A stretch of 64,000 nucleotides of DNA from the NCBI GenBank assembly GCA_965215145.1, contig OZ244038.1, positions 2,480,001 to 2,544,000 of the forward strand, given 5' to 3'. The first letter of the stretch is position 1, and each line of letters begins with the position of its first letter. This document shows positions 49,648 through 58,495 of the stretch, piece by piece. The notes beneath the pieces are model-generated. The model was not told the DNA's origin, ran no database searches, and worked only from the letters and a program-made list of their open reading frames with translations. The DNA is from G965215145 sp965215145 (GTDB lineage: Bacteria; Bacteroidota; Rhodothermia; Rhodothermales; JANQRZ01). A program made the translations under genes and the position numbers.

Positions 49648-52086
49648 CTATTCGAGGAAGAGATCACGCTCCCGCTCGACGGCGCGGCCGGTGGCCTCGT
49701 CGCGGACGCGGAGGGTGAGCGTGTAGACGCCCGGCTCCTGGTCCGCCACGTCGAGGATGGTGTACTGCTGGTCGTCCGGCCCGGAGCCCTCGGCCTCGAA
49801 CTCGACCGAGACCCCGCGGTCGTCCCCGCCGAAGAGGCCACCGACGAGGCGGGCGACGGCGCTGCGCTGGTCCTTCGGCCGCAGCGACACCTCGACGGTG
49901 TAGCGGCTCCGCCCGTCCGCGCCGACGGCTAGCCCGTAGGGCTCGAAGTAGAGGTACAGCGGCTGCCGCCGCCCGAACACGCTCCACGGCGCCGGTAGGA
50001 TCTCGAGGCCGCCGCGCCGGAGCCGCCCCCCCGAGACCCCCTCTGAGCCGCCGGGACCCCCAGACCCGTCGGCTGCGGGGACCTCCTCGACGGCGTAGGC
50101 CAGCAGGAGGTCGCTGACGGAGAGCCGGTCGTCGGGGAAGGCAGGGACGTCAACCTCGCGGCGCTGCGTGGCCTGCGTCCCCCCGCCGGCCGTCTCGAAC
50201 TCGACGGAGACCGTGTGCGGGCCGGGCCCGGACTCGAGCGCCTGCGTGTCCGTCCACAGCCGGATGTCCTCGAACGAGACGACCTGCGCCGTCTTCAGGC
50301 CGTAGAGCGTCCGCTGCCGCTCGGCGAGCGTGCCGCCCTCGGGGTCCACGAGGAAGGCCCCGGTGCGGAGCGTGAGGTCCACGAGGTCGGCGGAGAGGTC
50401 GGCCTCGGCGCCGAGGGGGATGCCGTAGTGGACGTAGAGGTCGGCGAGGCCGCCGTCGCCCTTGAAGGCGGTCACGACGTAGGGGACGTCCACGGCGCGG
50501 CCGGCGGCCTCGTAGTCGTAGCGCTCGGGGGTCTCGCGGAACGTCCGCCTCGCGATGAGCTCGTAGTCCATCTTCTCGACGAAGCCGGCGGCGCGGTCGG
50601 AGTACAGGTCGGCCGGGGGCGAGTAGAGCCGGAACTCGCCGTTGCGGACGGGGTCCTCGAAGACGAACTTGAAGTCGCCGTAGTCCCAGACGTTGAAGAG
50701 GTTCGAGCGGGCGGCCATGTCGAGGCGGAAGCCGGCCTCGGTGGCGTCGTCCACGACGCCGAAGGCGTGGAGCGCCTCCTCGAAGGCGCCCGTGATGACG
50801 ACGTCGCGCTCGGGCGGGCCGTAGCGGACGACGACGCGGCCCCGCTGCGTCTGCCACCCCCGCTTCCCGATCTCCGGCGCCGCGTAGAGGAGGTCGGCGT
50901 GGACGAGCCGGGCGTAGTGCTCCAGGCGGCGCTCGTTGTAGGGGGTGAGGTAACGGGGGTTGCGGGCGGTCCAGAACGCGCGGGCGAAGCCGTCGGGGTC
51001 GGCGCGGTAGGCGCGGAGGTCGTCGTCGGTGAGGAGCAGCGCGAGGTCCTCGAAGGCGGCGCGCTCCTCCTCCGTCATCCGCTCGCGGGCCTCGTCGAAG
51101 GCGACGGCGGCAGCGTCCGCACGTCCGAGGCGGTGGTTCGCCGCGCCGAGGTAGAGCCAGGTGCCGGGGTCCTTGGGGAAAAAGACGAGCATCCGGTCGA
51201 GCATCGCCGCAGCCTCGTCCCAGTCCTCGTTCAGCGTGTAGATCCGCATGAGGTGGTCGTAGACCGGGCGACGGCGGGGGTCAGCGCGGAGGGCCGCCTC
51301 CAGGTGGCCGATGGCGCGGTCGTAAGCCGCTTGGGCGCGAGCAGAGAGGTCCTGCACGGCGACGCCCTGGCTCTGGAGCGTTTCGAGGTCGAACCGGTCG
51401 CTGAGGGGGACGGCCCCCGGCGCGTCGAACGCCGCGGCGTCGGCGATCCCCTCGGCGAGCTCGGGGGTGGAGCCGGCGGGGACCGGGATCTCGGCGGGGT
51501 CGATGGGCTCGGCGGCCTCGTAGAGGGTGGTCTCCGACTCCGACCCCCCGAACGAGAGGCCGGGCAGGCGGATGGCGTTCCGGTACTGCCAGAAGTCGCG
51601 GATGTAGACGGCGCCGAGCTCCTCGTGCGCGAAGGCGTTGGTGGAGTCGCGGGCGAGGATGGCGCGGGCGAGGCTGCGGCGCTGCTCCTGCTGGATGAAC
51701 TCGGCGACGTTGTTCCACGAGGGCTCGCGGAGCTGCTGGAGCTCGGCCACCATGTACTGGAGGTTGTCGGGCTCGATCTTGCGGGCGCGGCGGACGGCCC
51801 CGAGCGCCGCGCGCTTGTCCGCGAGCGGCGTCTCGGCGTAGACCCGCGCGATCATGTAGTGGGCCTCGGCGGCTTCGGGTGCGGCCTCGGCCACCCGCTC
51901 GAAGTGCTCCAGCGCCTCGGCGAACCGCTCGGCGCGGAACGCCTCGACGCCCCGGTCCATCCGCTCCCGGAGCGCGTCGCTGAGCACGGCGGCCGTCGCG
52001 TCGCCGGCGCGCTCCTCCTGCGCGAGCGCCGGGGCCGCGAGGCAGCAGGCGGCGGCGAGGAGCAGGAGCAGTCGCGGCGGGGCCAT
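49648..52086 (-). CDS. GWxTD-domain protein with TPR region (paralogue 1)
   Basis: 812 aa from the ATG at 52086. Signal peptide LLLLLAAACCLAAPALAQ. Residues 45-400 contain TPR-like helices (AEAHYMIARVYAETP, RRRPVYDHLMRIYTLNEDWDEAAAMLDRM). The GWxTD signature appears as RGWQTQRGRVVVRYGPP (about residue 415), followed by a beta-rich C-terminal half (DLYVHYGIPLG, GPHTVSVEFETAGGG, YTLTLRVRD). GWxTD proteins are secreted or periplasmic and of unknown function. 13 bp downstream of a shorter paralogue with the same order, so tandem duplication and operon are clear. Confidence 0.85.
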   Translation of the reverse strand: MAPPRLLLLLAAACCLAAPALAQEERAGDATAAVLSDALRERMDRGVEAFRAERFAEALEHFERVAEAAPEAAEAHYMIARVYAETPLADKRAALGAVRRARKIEPDNLQYMVAELQQLREPSWNNVAEFIQQEQRRSLARAILARDSTNAFAHEELGAVYIRDFWQYRNAIRLPGLSFGGSESETTLYEAAEPIDPAEIPVPAGSTPELAEGIADAAAFDAPGAVPLSDRFDLETLQSQGVAVQDLSARAQAAYDRAIGHLEAALRADPRRRPVYDHLMRIYTLNEDWDEAAAMLDRMLVFFPKDPGTWLYLGAANHRLGRADAAAVAFDEARERMTEEERAAFEDLALLLTDDDLRAYRADPDGFARAFWTARNPRYLTPYNERRLEHYARLVHADLLYAAPEIGKRGWQTQRGRVVVRYGPPERDVVITGAFEEALHAFGVVDDATEAGFRLDMAARSNLFNVWDYGDFKFVFEDPVRNGEFRLYSPPADLYSDRAAGFVEKMDYELIARRTFRETPERYDYEAAGRAVDVPYVVTAFKGDGGLADLYVHYGIPLGAEADLSADLVDLTLRTGAFLVDPEGGTLAERQRTLYGLKTAQVVSFEDIRLWTDTQALESGPGPHTVSVEFETAGGGTQATQRREVDVPAFPDDRLSVSDLLLAYAVEEVPAADGSGGPGGSEGVSGGRLRRGGLEILPAPWSVFGRRQPLYLYFEPYGLAVGADGRSRYTVEVSLRPKDQRSAVARLVGGLFGGDDRGVSVEFEAEGSGPDDQQYTILDVADQEPGVYTLTLRVRDEATGRAVERERDLFLE

Positions 52087-52099
52087 CGGTCGGGGGCAG

Positions 52100-54043
52100 C
52101 TAGTCGAGGAGGAGGTCCGTCGCGCGCTCGGCCGTCTGGCCGGAGACGCGGTCGGTGAGGCGGAGGGTGACGGTGTAGGGACCGGGCGGCTCGTCGGCGA
52201 CGTCGAGGAGGACGTACTCGGTGGCGGTGGTGGCGGTCCCCCCGGTCTCGAACTCGACCGAGGTGGCCTCAGCGCGGCGCCCGAGCAACCGGTCCGCGAA
52301 GGAGCGCCGGTCCTTCGCTTGGAGTACGACCTCGACGGCGTAGCGGGTGCGGCCGTCGGCGTCGCGGGCGAGCCCGTAGGCCTCAACGTAAAGGTAGACG
52401 GGCTGATTGCGCACGAACACCGCCCACGGCGCGGGGCGCACGACGAGCCCGTTCCGCACGAACACCCCGGCCGACGCGGCATCTCCGGGAGCAGCCTCCT
52501 CCACCATCGTCGCCGGCACGAGGCTCGAAAGCGCGAGCCCGCTGCCGAACGCCGGCAGCGCGACGTCCTGCCGTTCGTAGCCCACCTTCCCCGTCCCCCC
52601 CTGCTCCCATTCGACTGAGAGGCGGTAGGCGCCGGGCGCGGCCGAGAGGGCGAGCCCGTCGGTCCAGAGCATCCCGTCGTTCAGCGGCTCCAGCGCGTTC
52701 GGGTTCAGCCGCTCGTGTTTTACATGGGCCTCGGCGGCGAGGGCAGCGGTGCTGTCGAGGAGGAAGGCGCCGGCCCGGAGCGCGAGCCGACCCTCGTAGC
52801 GCTCGGTGGGGAGCCCATAGCGGACGTAGAGGTCGGTCCGTCCGTCCTCTCCTCGGAAGGCGTAGGCGGTGAAGGGAAACACCGTCCGGCCCGGTGGGGC
52901 GTAGGTCGAGCGGACGGGCTCGCGGGTGAACCGGCTCCGCATCCGCGTCGCCTCGTCCTCCCCCTCGGCCGAGCTTGCGAAGTCGTAATGTCCCGTCATC
53001 TCCGGGTCGTGGAGGAGCACGGCGAAGTCGTCGTAGACGGCCTGGCTATAGCGCCCGTCAACGAGGGAGAGCCACGTGAGGCTGTAGCGCGGCGGGCCGT
53101 AGCGGACGACGAGGCGCCCGCGGTCGGTGTTCCACCCACGCCGGCCGGGCTCGCGGTAGAGGAGGTCGGCGAGGGCGAGGCGGGCGAGGTGTTCGAGGCG
53201 GCGCTCGTTGTGCGGCGTCAGCAGCCGGGGGTCCTCGCCTCGCCAAAACGCCTCCGCATCGGGCGTCTCGGTGGCGTTCGGGGGGAGGAGCCCGGCGAGG
53301 CGCTCGAAGGGGGTGCGCTCCTCCGGCGGCATCAGCCCGAGCGCGCGGTCGAACGCCCGGTCGGCGCCGGCGACGTCGTGCAGATGGAACCGCCCGAGGC
53401 CGACGGCGAGCCAGGCGTCGGGGTCGTCGAAGCGGGCGTCGGCCATGCGGCCGGCGGCGTCGAGGAGGCCGCCCCAGTCGCGGAGGTCGGCGCGGATGCG
53501 GAGGGCGAGGCGGTGCGCGGAAGCCCGCCCCCGCTCGGCCGTCAGCGCGCGTTCGAGCAACTCGAAGGCCCGGCGGAGTGCCTTCGAGGTCGAGCCGCGC
53601 AGGCCGCCCTCATCGTCCATGAGCCAACTGCCGCTGGTGCGGTTGGAGAGGTTGCGCCGCCACTCGAAATCGAAATAGGCCACGAGGGCCGTCTCTTCGA
53701 GGGCAACCGGGGTCTCGGGGTCGAGCGCGAGGAGCCGCCGGGCGGCGGCGCGGCGGCGGCTGTCGGTCATGCTCGCCGCCTTCTCCTCCCAGAGCAGCCC
53801 CTGCAACACGAGCAGCTTGGTCTCCCAGAACCGGGCCTCCCTCGGCTCCCTCTCCGCCGCCCGCTCGGCGTGGTGCAGCGCCTCTTTGAAGTCTCCGGCG
53901 GCGAGGTGGTGGCGGGCGAGGGCGTCGTGCTCGGCGGCCGTCTCGGGCAGGGACTCGGCCTGAGTGAGCAGGCCGGAGTCAGCCGGCTGCGCGAGCGCGG
54001 GGCCGGCGGCGAAGAGGGCGAGGGCGAGCAGAAACCGGAGCAT
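52100..54043 (-). CDS. GWxTD-domain protein (paralogue 2)
   Basis: 647 aa. Signal peptide MLRFLLALALFAAGPALAQ. N-terminal TPR-like repeats (HDALARHHLAAGDFKEALHHAERAAE), NERRLEHLARLALADLLY, then RGWNTDRGRLVVRYGPP, aligned with the same segment of the downstream paralogue. The C-terminus closes with YTVTLRLTDRVSGQTAERATDLLLD, close to the paralogue's YTLTLRVRDEATGRAVERERDLFLE. Exported and probably periplasmic; function unknown. First gene of the pair. Confidence 0.85.
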   Translation of the reverse strand: MLRFLLALALFAAGPALAQPADSGLLTQAESLPETAAEHDALARHHLAAGDFKEALHHAERAAEREPREARFWETKLLVLQGLLWEEKAASMTDSRRRAAARRLLALDPETPVALEETALVAYFDFEWRRNLSNRTSGSWLMDDEGGLRGSTSKALRRAFELLERALTAERGRASAHRLALRIRADLRDWGGLLDAAGRMADARFDDPDAWLAVGLGRFHLHDVAGADRAFDRALGLMPPEERTPFERLAGLLPPNATETPDAEAFWRGEDPRLLTPHNERRLEHLARLALADLLYREPGRRGWNTDRGRLVVRYGPPRYSLTWLSLVDGRYSQAVYDDFAVLLHDPEMTGHYDFASSAEGEDEATRMRSRFTREPVRSTYAPPGRTVFPFTAYAFRGEDGRTDLYVRYGLPTERYEGRLALRAGAFLLDSTAALAAEAHVKHERLNPNALEPLNDGMLWTDGLALSAAPGAYRLSVEWEQGGTGKVGYERQDVALPAFGSGLALSSLVPATMVEEAAPGDAASAGVFVRNGLVVRPAPWAVFVRNQPVYLYVEAYGLARDADGRTRYAVEVVLQAKDRRSFADRLLGRRAEATSVEFETGGTATTATEYVLLDVADEPPGPYTVTLRLTDRVSGQTAERATDLLLD

Positions 54044-54105
54044 GGGCGGCGGACGTGCTGCAACGTAACGATTTCGCCGCCGCCGGGCCGGGCAACGTCA
54101 CGGCC

Positions 54106-55509
54106 CTACCGCCCGTGCGTCACCGCCGCGCTCGGCCGGAGGGCCGGCTCGTCCAGGATGTCGAGGTCGGGGATGAGGTTCAGCGTCGGCGCGCCGAAGC
54201 GGCCCTCGCGCGGGCCGTTCTCCAGGTTCAGCACGCCGCGCGGGCACACCGCCGAGCAGATCCCGCAGCCGACGCAGCTGCTCCGGATGATGTTCTGCCC
54301 GCGCTGCGCGTACCACCGCACGTCGATCCCCATCTCGCAGTACGTCGAGCAGTTGCCGCACGAGATGCACTGCCCGCCGTTGGTGGTGATGCGGAACCGC
54401 GAGAAGTAGCGCTGGAAGAGCCCGAGCACCGCCGCCATCGGGCACCCGAACCGGCACCACACCCGGCTCCCCATGAGCGGGTAGAACCCGACCCCGACCA
54501 CGCCCGAGAACACGAGCCCGATCCCGAACCCGTACCACGACGAGAACGTCTGCGACAGCTCCCCGAGCAGCGCCCCCCCCTGCGCCGAGTTGACCCACAG
54601 CAGCACCGTCGTCAGGGTGATAAAGACGAGCACGGAGTGGATCATCCAGCGCTCGACCTTCCAGGCCTTGAGGCTCTTGTCGGAGAGGTGACGGTAGGGG
54701 TCGCCGGCCGTCTCGGCGAGGCCGCCGCAGCCGCAGACCCACGAGCAGTACCACCGCTTCCCGAAGAAGTACGTCAGCACCGGCGTCCCGACGAAGATCA
54801 TAAACGCGCCGAACCCGACGAACGCCGCCGCGAGGGGGTTCTCCGCGGCGCCGGCCACGATGTTCGGCCAGAGCTGGTCGTAGTCGAGCGGCCAGAAGTA
54901 GGAGAAGTAGAACTCGGGCTGGTTGAGCAGGAGGAGGATCTGCGGGAGGAGGTACGCCAGCACGAGCTGGACCGCCATCACGCTGAGCGTGCGGAGCACC
55001 TGGTACCGGCTGTGGCGGTACTTCAGGAGCGCGCGGACGCCCATCACGAGGACCGCCACGGTGTAGATCGTGCCGTAGAGGAACCACTGGTCGGCGGGGG
55101 CGCCGCGGAGCGTGTACGCCAGCGGGTCCACGGCGCGGATCAGCCCGTCGAGCGTCTGCGGGAACCAGTAGAGCAGGACGTACCCCCCCGTCAGCACGAC
55201 CCCGACCACCCAGCCCAGCGCGCCGCGCGCCATGTTCTGGTTGAACATGACGCCGTCGTGGTGGACGCCGGGCTCGCGGCGGCGGTACTCGTCCCAGAAG
55301 TAGACGAGGCTGCCGCCGACGAGGGTGGCACCGATGAACGCGAGCAGCGGGATGGGCTGTGTGGCGCCGAGGCTGCTGAAGAGCGCGACGAGGACGCCGA
55401 GCCCGCTCAGCCCGACGGCGCCGAGGGCGACCTTTTGCACAGGCGTCACCCGGTGCGCCGGGTTGTCGCCCAGGGCGATGTGCGCGTTGTAGACGGGGAT
55501 GGAGGGCAT
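54106..55509 (-). CDS. Membrane polyferredoxin (NapH/CcoG/NosR-like 4Fe-4S protein)
   Basis: 467 aa. Several TM helices (about residues 25-45, 52-72, 98-118, 145-162, 180-198, 230-252, 290-310, 325-345). Two C-x3-C(P)-type motifs follow the family pattern: WYCSWVCGCGG and VWCRFGCPM. The soluble end carries two 4Fe-4S ferredoxin motifs, CISCGNCSTYC and CVGCGICSAVCPRG. Such proteins move electrons between quinol and periplasmic or cytosolic partners. Follows the FAD oxidoreductase gene on the same strand after 85 bp; together they look like an electron-transfer unit with unknown acceptor. Confidence 0.87.
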   Translation of the reverse strand: MPSIPVYNAHIALGDNPAHRVTPVQKVALGAVGLSGLGVLVALFSSLGATQPIPLLAFIGATLVGGSLVYFWDEYRRREPGVHHDGVMFNQNMARGALGWVVGVVLTGGYVLLYWFPQTLDGLIRAVDPLAYTLRGAPADQWFLYGTIYTVAVLVMGVRALLKYRHSRYQVLRTLSVMAVQLVLAYLLPQILLLLNQPEFYFSYFWPLDYDQLWPNIVAGAAENPLAAAFVGFGAFMIFVGTPVLTYFFGKRWYCSWVCGCGGLAETAGDPYRHLSDKSLKAWKVERWMIHSVLVFITLTTVLLWVNSAQGGALLGELSQTFSSWYGFGIGLVFSGVVGVGFYPLMGSRVWCRFGCPMAAVLGLFQRYFSRFRITTNGGQCISCGNCSTYCEMGIDVRWYAQRGQNIIRSSCVGCGICSAVCPRGVLNLENGPREGRFGAPTLNLIPDLDILDEPALRPSAAVTHGR

Positions 55510-55513
55510 AGGG

Positions 55514-55590
55514 AGTTGTGGGTTGTGAGTCGTGGGTTATGAGTCTTGTGCTTCAGGAGGAGGACTCATCACTCACGACCCATCACTCAG
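55514..55590. repeat. Direct and inverted repeats in the oxidoreductase-ferredoxin gap
   Basis: On the left side GTGGGTTGTGAGTC is followed at once by GTGGGTTATGAGTC (14-bp tandem, one mismatch). The right half (GACTCATCACTCACGACCCATCACTC) is roughly its inverse, so the transcript can fold into a long imperfect hairpin. Confidence 0.6.
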
Positions 55591-55594
55591 AACC

Positions 55595-56992
55595 TCACGG
55601 GAGTGCCCGGCCAGGCGGGATGTTGAGCCCCGTGAGGTCGTTCTTCGCCATCCAGCGCCGCCACCCGCGCCGCCGCTTCAGCGCGAGGTTTTTTGCCGGA
55701 TGGCGGCGGTTGTACTGCTCCACGACGGCCCGCTCGAACTGCGGGAAGAACTCGGGGTCGAAGTTGGCCGCGCCGAGGTTCTGGAGCACCTCCTCCACGG
55801 ACGCCCCCTCGGCGATCCACCGCTCGCAGACCCCCTGGCGGTAGCGGACGCCCATCACGTTGAACCCGATGACGCGGCCGGCGGCTTGCCCGTCGCCGCC
55901 GGGACCGGGCTCGTAGGTGATGCGGATGCTGTGCCGCCCGCCGGGGTGCTCCCAGTAGAGCGTCTCCTCACCCGGCCGGAGGTCGGGCTCGATGCGGCCG
56001 TAGGTCTGATATTCAAGCTGGAAGAACTTGGCGGAGTTGAAGAAGACGCCGGGGGCGTACTCCCGGCGGCGCCCGCAGAGGGTGTGGGCGACGGTGGCGC
56101 CGTGGAGCCGGCCGGTGTACCAGAGCTGCTCGACGGCCCGCCGCTCCGGCAGCGGCTCCCGGAACTCGGCGCAGTCGCCGGCGGCGAACACGTCCGGGGC
56201 GCTCGTCTCGAAGGCGCGGCTGACGAGGACGCCCCGGCCGGTCTCGATCCCCGAGTCTTTCAAGAACTCGACGTTCGGCTGCACGCCGATGGTGACGCCG
56301 ACGAACTCGGCCGGGATCTCCTCCCCGTCGGTCGTGACGACGGAGCGGACGCGGCCGTCCGCCCCCCGGATCTCCCGCAGCTCGGTCCCGAGCCGGAGGT
56401 CGATGCCGTGGCGGCGGATCTCGCGGCCGACCACCTCCGCCTCCTCGCGCGGCAGCACGTTCCCGAAGTAGGTCTCCTCCCGGACGAGGAAGGTGACGTG
56501 GACGCCGCGGGTGTGCAGCATCTCCGCCATCTCGATCCCGATCAGCCCGCCCCCAACCACGACGGCCTGCCGGATGCCGACGGTGGCCCGCTCCATCCGT
56601 TCGAGGTCGCGGAGGCCGTAGAGGCCCTGCACGCCGAGGAGGCCGTGGCCGGGCCAGTCGGCGAAGCGGGGGCGGGAGCCGGTGGCGATGAGGAGGCGGT
56701 CGTAGCCGAGCGTGCCGCCGGAGCGGAGGGCGAGGCGCTTCGCCTCCGGGTCCACGGCGGTGACGTAGTCGCGGACGAGCCCGATCCGGTTCTCCGGCCA
56801 GAACCGGTCCTCGTAGGGCTTCGTGTGGCCGTAGGTGAGGTGGCCCATGTAGATCCACATCAGCGCCGTCCGCGAGTAGAAGTGGTCGCTCTCGTCGGAG
56901 ACGACGGTGATGCGCGCGGCGGGGTCGAGCTTGCGGACGTGGCGGGCCGCCGTGACGCCGGCGACGCCGTTGCCGATGACGACGAGGTGCAT
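55595..56992 (-). CDS. NAD(P)/FAD-dependent oxidoreductase (NirB/rubredoxin-reductase-like)
   Basis: 465 aa, Pyr_redox_2 fold. FAD dinucleotide loop VVIGNGVAGVTAARHV at the N-terminus, ATGSRP, NAD(P) loop AVVVGGGLIGIEMAEML (about 142-158), and DVFAAGDCAE for the second FAD contact. A C-terminal 110-residue extension ends in basic residues (NLALKRRRGWRRWMAKNDL), which could bind the membrane partner. No redox-active Cys pair as in disulfide reductases. Upstream gene of the polyferredoxin. Its promoter carries two 11-bp spaced TCAC boxes shared with the two-component locus. Confidence 0.88.
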   Translation of the reverse strand: MHLVVIGNGVAGVTAARHVRKLDPAARITVVSDESDHFYSRTALMWIYMGHLTYGHTKPYEDRFWPENRIGLVRDYVTAVDPEAKRLALRSGGTLGYDRLLIATGSRPRFADWPGHGLLGVQGLYGLRDLERMERATVGIRQAVVVGGGLIGIEMAEMLHTRGVHVTFLVREETYFGNVLPREEAEVVGREIRRHGIDLRLGTELREIRGADGRVRSVVTTDGEEIPAEFVGVTIGVQPNVEFLKDSGIETGRGVLVSRAFETSAPDVFAAGDCAEFREPLPERRAVEQLWYTGRLHGATVAHTLCGRRREYAPGVFFNSAKFFQLEYQTYGRIEPDLRPGEETLYWEHPGGRHSIRITYEPGPGGDGQAAGRVIGFNVMGVRYRQGVCERWIAEGASVEEVLQNLGAANFDPEFFPQFERAVVEQYNRRHPAKNLALKRRRGWRRWMAKNDLTGLNIPPGRALP

Positions 56993-57029
56993 GGGGCTGC
57001 GGCGCGGGCGCGCGCCGGGTGCGTTCGGC

Positions 57030-57075
57030 GTAACCTACGGCCCCACCTGATGCTCGTTGTCACGACCGGTTCACA
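57030..57075 (-). promoter_or_regulatory. Promoter and two TCAC boxes upstream of the FAD oxidoreductase
   Basis: On the minus strand GTGACAAC (57056-57063), 18 bp and TAGGTTAC (57030-57037) lie 37 bp before the ATG. TCACG at 57060 and TCACA at 57071 are one helical turn apart, as upstream of the spondin gene. The boxes also sit 20 bp before nadK on the other strand. Confidence 0.5.
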
Positions 57076-57095
57076 GCCGCCTTACCCTCCCGTCC

Positions 57096-57980
57096 ATGAT
57101 CTACGGCATCGCCGGCAACACCGGGAAGGAGAAGCTCTGGGCGCCGGCCGCGCGGCTGGCGCAGTGGCTCCACGCCGAGGGCCTCCCGCTCTGCTTCGAG
57201 GCCGCCGTCGCCGACGGGCTCGCCGAGCGGGGTCTGCTCCGGGCGGAGTCCTGCGACCGCCTCGCCGTGGACGACCTCGCCGCCCACGCCGACGTGGTGC
57301 TCTCGTTCGGGGGGGACGGGACGCTCCTCAACACGGCCCACCGGGTCGGCCGGCACGAGACGCCCATCCTCGGGGTGAACATCGGGCGGCTCGGGTTCCT
57401 CACCGCCGTCGAGGTCGGGGAGGCCGAGCGGGCCGTCCGGCAGATCGAGGCGGGCGCGCACACCGTCGAGGCGCGGACGGTCCTGGAGGTCGCCGTCACG
57501 CGGGACGGGCGGCCCCTCCCGGCGGAGCGGCCTCGGTGGGCGCTCAACGACGTCGTCGTCGCCAAGAGCGGGTCGGCCTCCATGATCGACGTCCGCGCTA
57601 CCGTCGCGGGCCGCCACCTCAATGACTACTGGGCCGACGGCCTCATCGTCGCTACGCCGACGGGGTCGACGGCGTATTCCCTCGCGGCCGGCGGGCCGCT
57701 GATGGCGCCGGGCTCCGGGGTGATCGTGCTGACACCGATCGCGCCGCACACCCTCACGACGCGGCCCGTCGTGCTGCCCGAGGGCGTCGAGATCGCCCTC
57801 GAGGTGGCGATCCGCGAGCACCCGTTCCTGCTCGCCTGCGACGGCCAGAGCGAGCTCGTCAAGCCGGAGGGCGTGCGGATCACCGTCCGCCGCGCCGACC
57901 ACGCCGTGCACCTCGTCCGCCTCCCCGGCGCCGACTACTTCGAGACCGTCCGGCAGAAGCTCTCTTGGGGGCGGCGCTGA
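57096..57980 (+). CDS. nadK: NAD kinase
   Basis: 294 aa from the ATG at 57096 (MIYGIAGNTGK). Phosphorylates NAD to NADP, cytosolic and required for NADPH supply (also used by HMG-CoA reductase in this window). Family motifs: VLSFGGDGTLLNTAH (GGDGT, about residues 74-78), LGVNIGRLGFLTAV, LNDVVVAKSG and ATPTGSTAYSLAAGGPLM. Divergent from the FAD oxidoreductase. 75 bp before the tmRNA 3' end, which is on the opposite strand. Confidence 0.96.
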   Translation: MIYGIAGNTGKEKLWAPAARLAQWLHAEGLPLCFEAAVADGLAERGLLRAESCDRLAVDDLAAHADVVLSFGGDGTLLNTAHRVGRHETPILGVNIGRLGFLTAVEVGEAERAVRQIEAGAHTVEARTVLEVAVTRDGRPLPAERPRWALNDVVVAKSGSASMIDVRATVAGRHLNDYWADGLIVATPTGSTAYSLAAGGPLMAPGSGVIVLTPIAPHTLTTRPVVLPEGVEIALEVAIREHPFLLACDGQSELVKPEGVRITVRRADHAVHLVRLPGADYFETVRQKLSWGRR

Positions 57981-58018
57981 GCAGGAGTGTCCCCGAGACG
58001 GGGGCGTACAAACCGAGT

Positions 58019-58049
58019 GAGGCGCCCCGCCGTGATCGCGGGGCGCCTC
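58019..58049 (-). terminator. Hairpin at the tmRNA 3' side
   Basis: GAGGCGCCCCGC (58019-58030) and GCGGGGCGCCTC (58038-58049) form a perfect 12-bp stem with a 7-nt loop, 6 bp past the tmRNA end. It also lies after nadK and may serve both strands. Confidence 0.7.
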
Positions 58050-58055
58050 GTGGGG

Positions 58056-58424
58056 TGGAGATGCCGGGAGTCGAACCCGGGTCCGAAGCGAGCTACAGTC
58101 CAGGCGTCTACATGCGTAGCCGCTCGTGGGGGTCTTTGCCGGTCCAGCAAGCCCGAACGGCTTGGCGCCGGGCCAGCGCAGGCTGATTGGGTTTCGCCGC
58201 TACGGCTCAGCCGGAGCCTTGGCGGCTAGCTCACCTGAGGCGATGCCTCAAGAGGGGCCGATGAGCGAGCCCCTCAGGAGACAGCTAGCGGGCTTTACGC
58301 CGCCAGCGCGTACGAGTAATCGTTCGCAGTTGCTTCAGTTTCTCGGCTTGGGTCACGGGCAGGCCAAGAGCCACCCGACACGCAGCCTGCTGCACGATCG
58401 CTCCGTCGAATCCAAAACATCCCC
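58056..58424 (-). ncRNA. ssrA: Transfer-messenger RNA (tmRNA), tag ANDYSYALAA
   Basis: 369 nt. The 5' end GGGGATG pairs with CATCTCC before the discriminator A, and TGGATTCGACGG follows the 5' arm, the tmRNA hallmark. The 3' T-arm is CCCGGGTTCGACTCCCGG. The tag frame (58327 down to 58295) reads A-N-D-Y-S-Y-A-L-A-A-stop, with the usual ALAA protease signal, and is close to Salinibacter tags. CCA is not encoded. Rescues stalled ribosomes; RNase R in this window degrades the released mRNA in model species. Confidence 0.97.
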
Positions 58425-58495
58425 AGTTGTGAAAGAGCTCCGCCCCCCTCTCGGCAGGCGGCCCGCATAGAACCCCGGCCCCCACCCGTTGTTTC

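Noticed and set aside
50215..52158. 647-codon plus-strand frame opposite GWxTD paralogue 1
   Set aside because: Shadow; no signal peptide or motifs, while the minus strand has a signal peptide and the GWxTD box.
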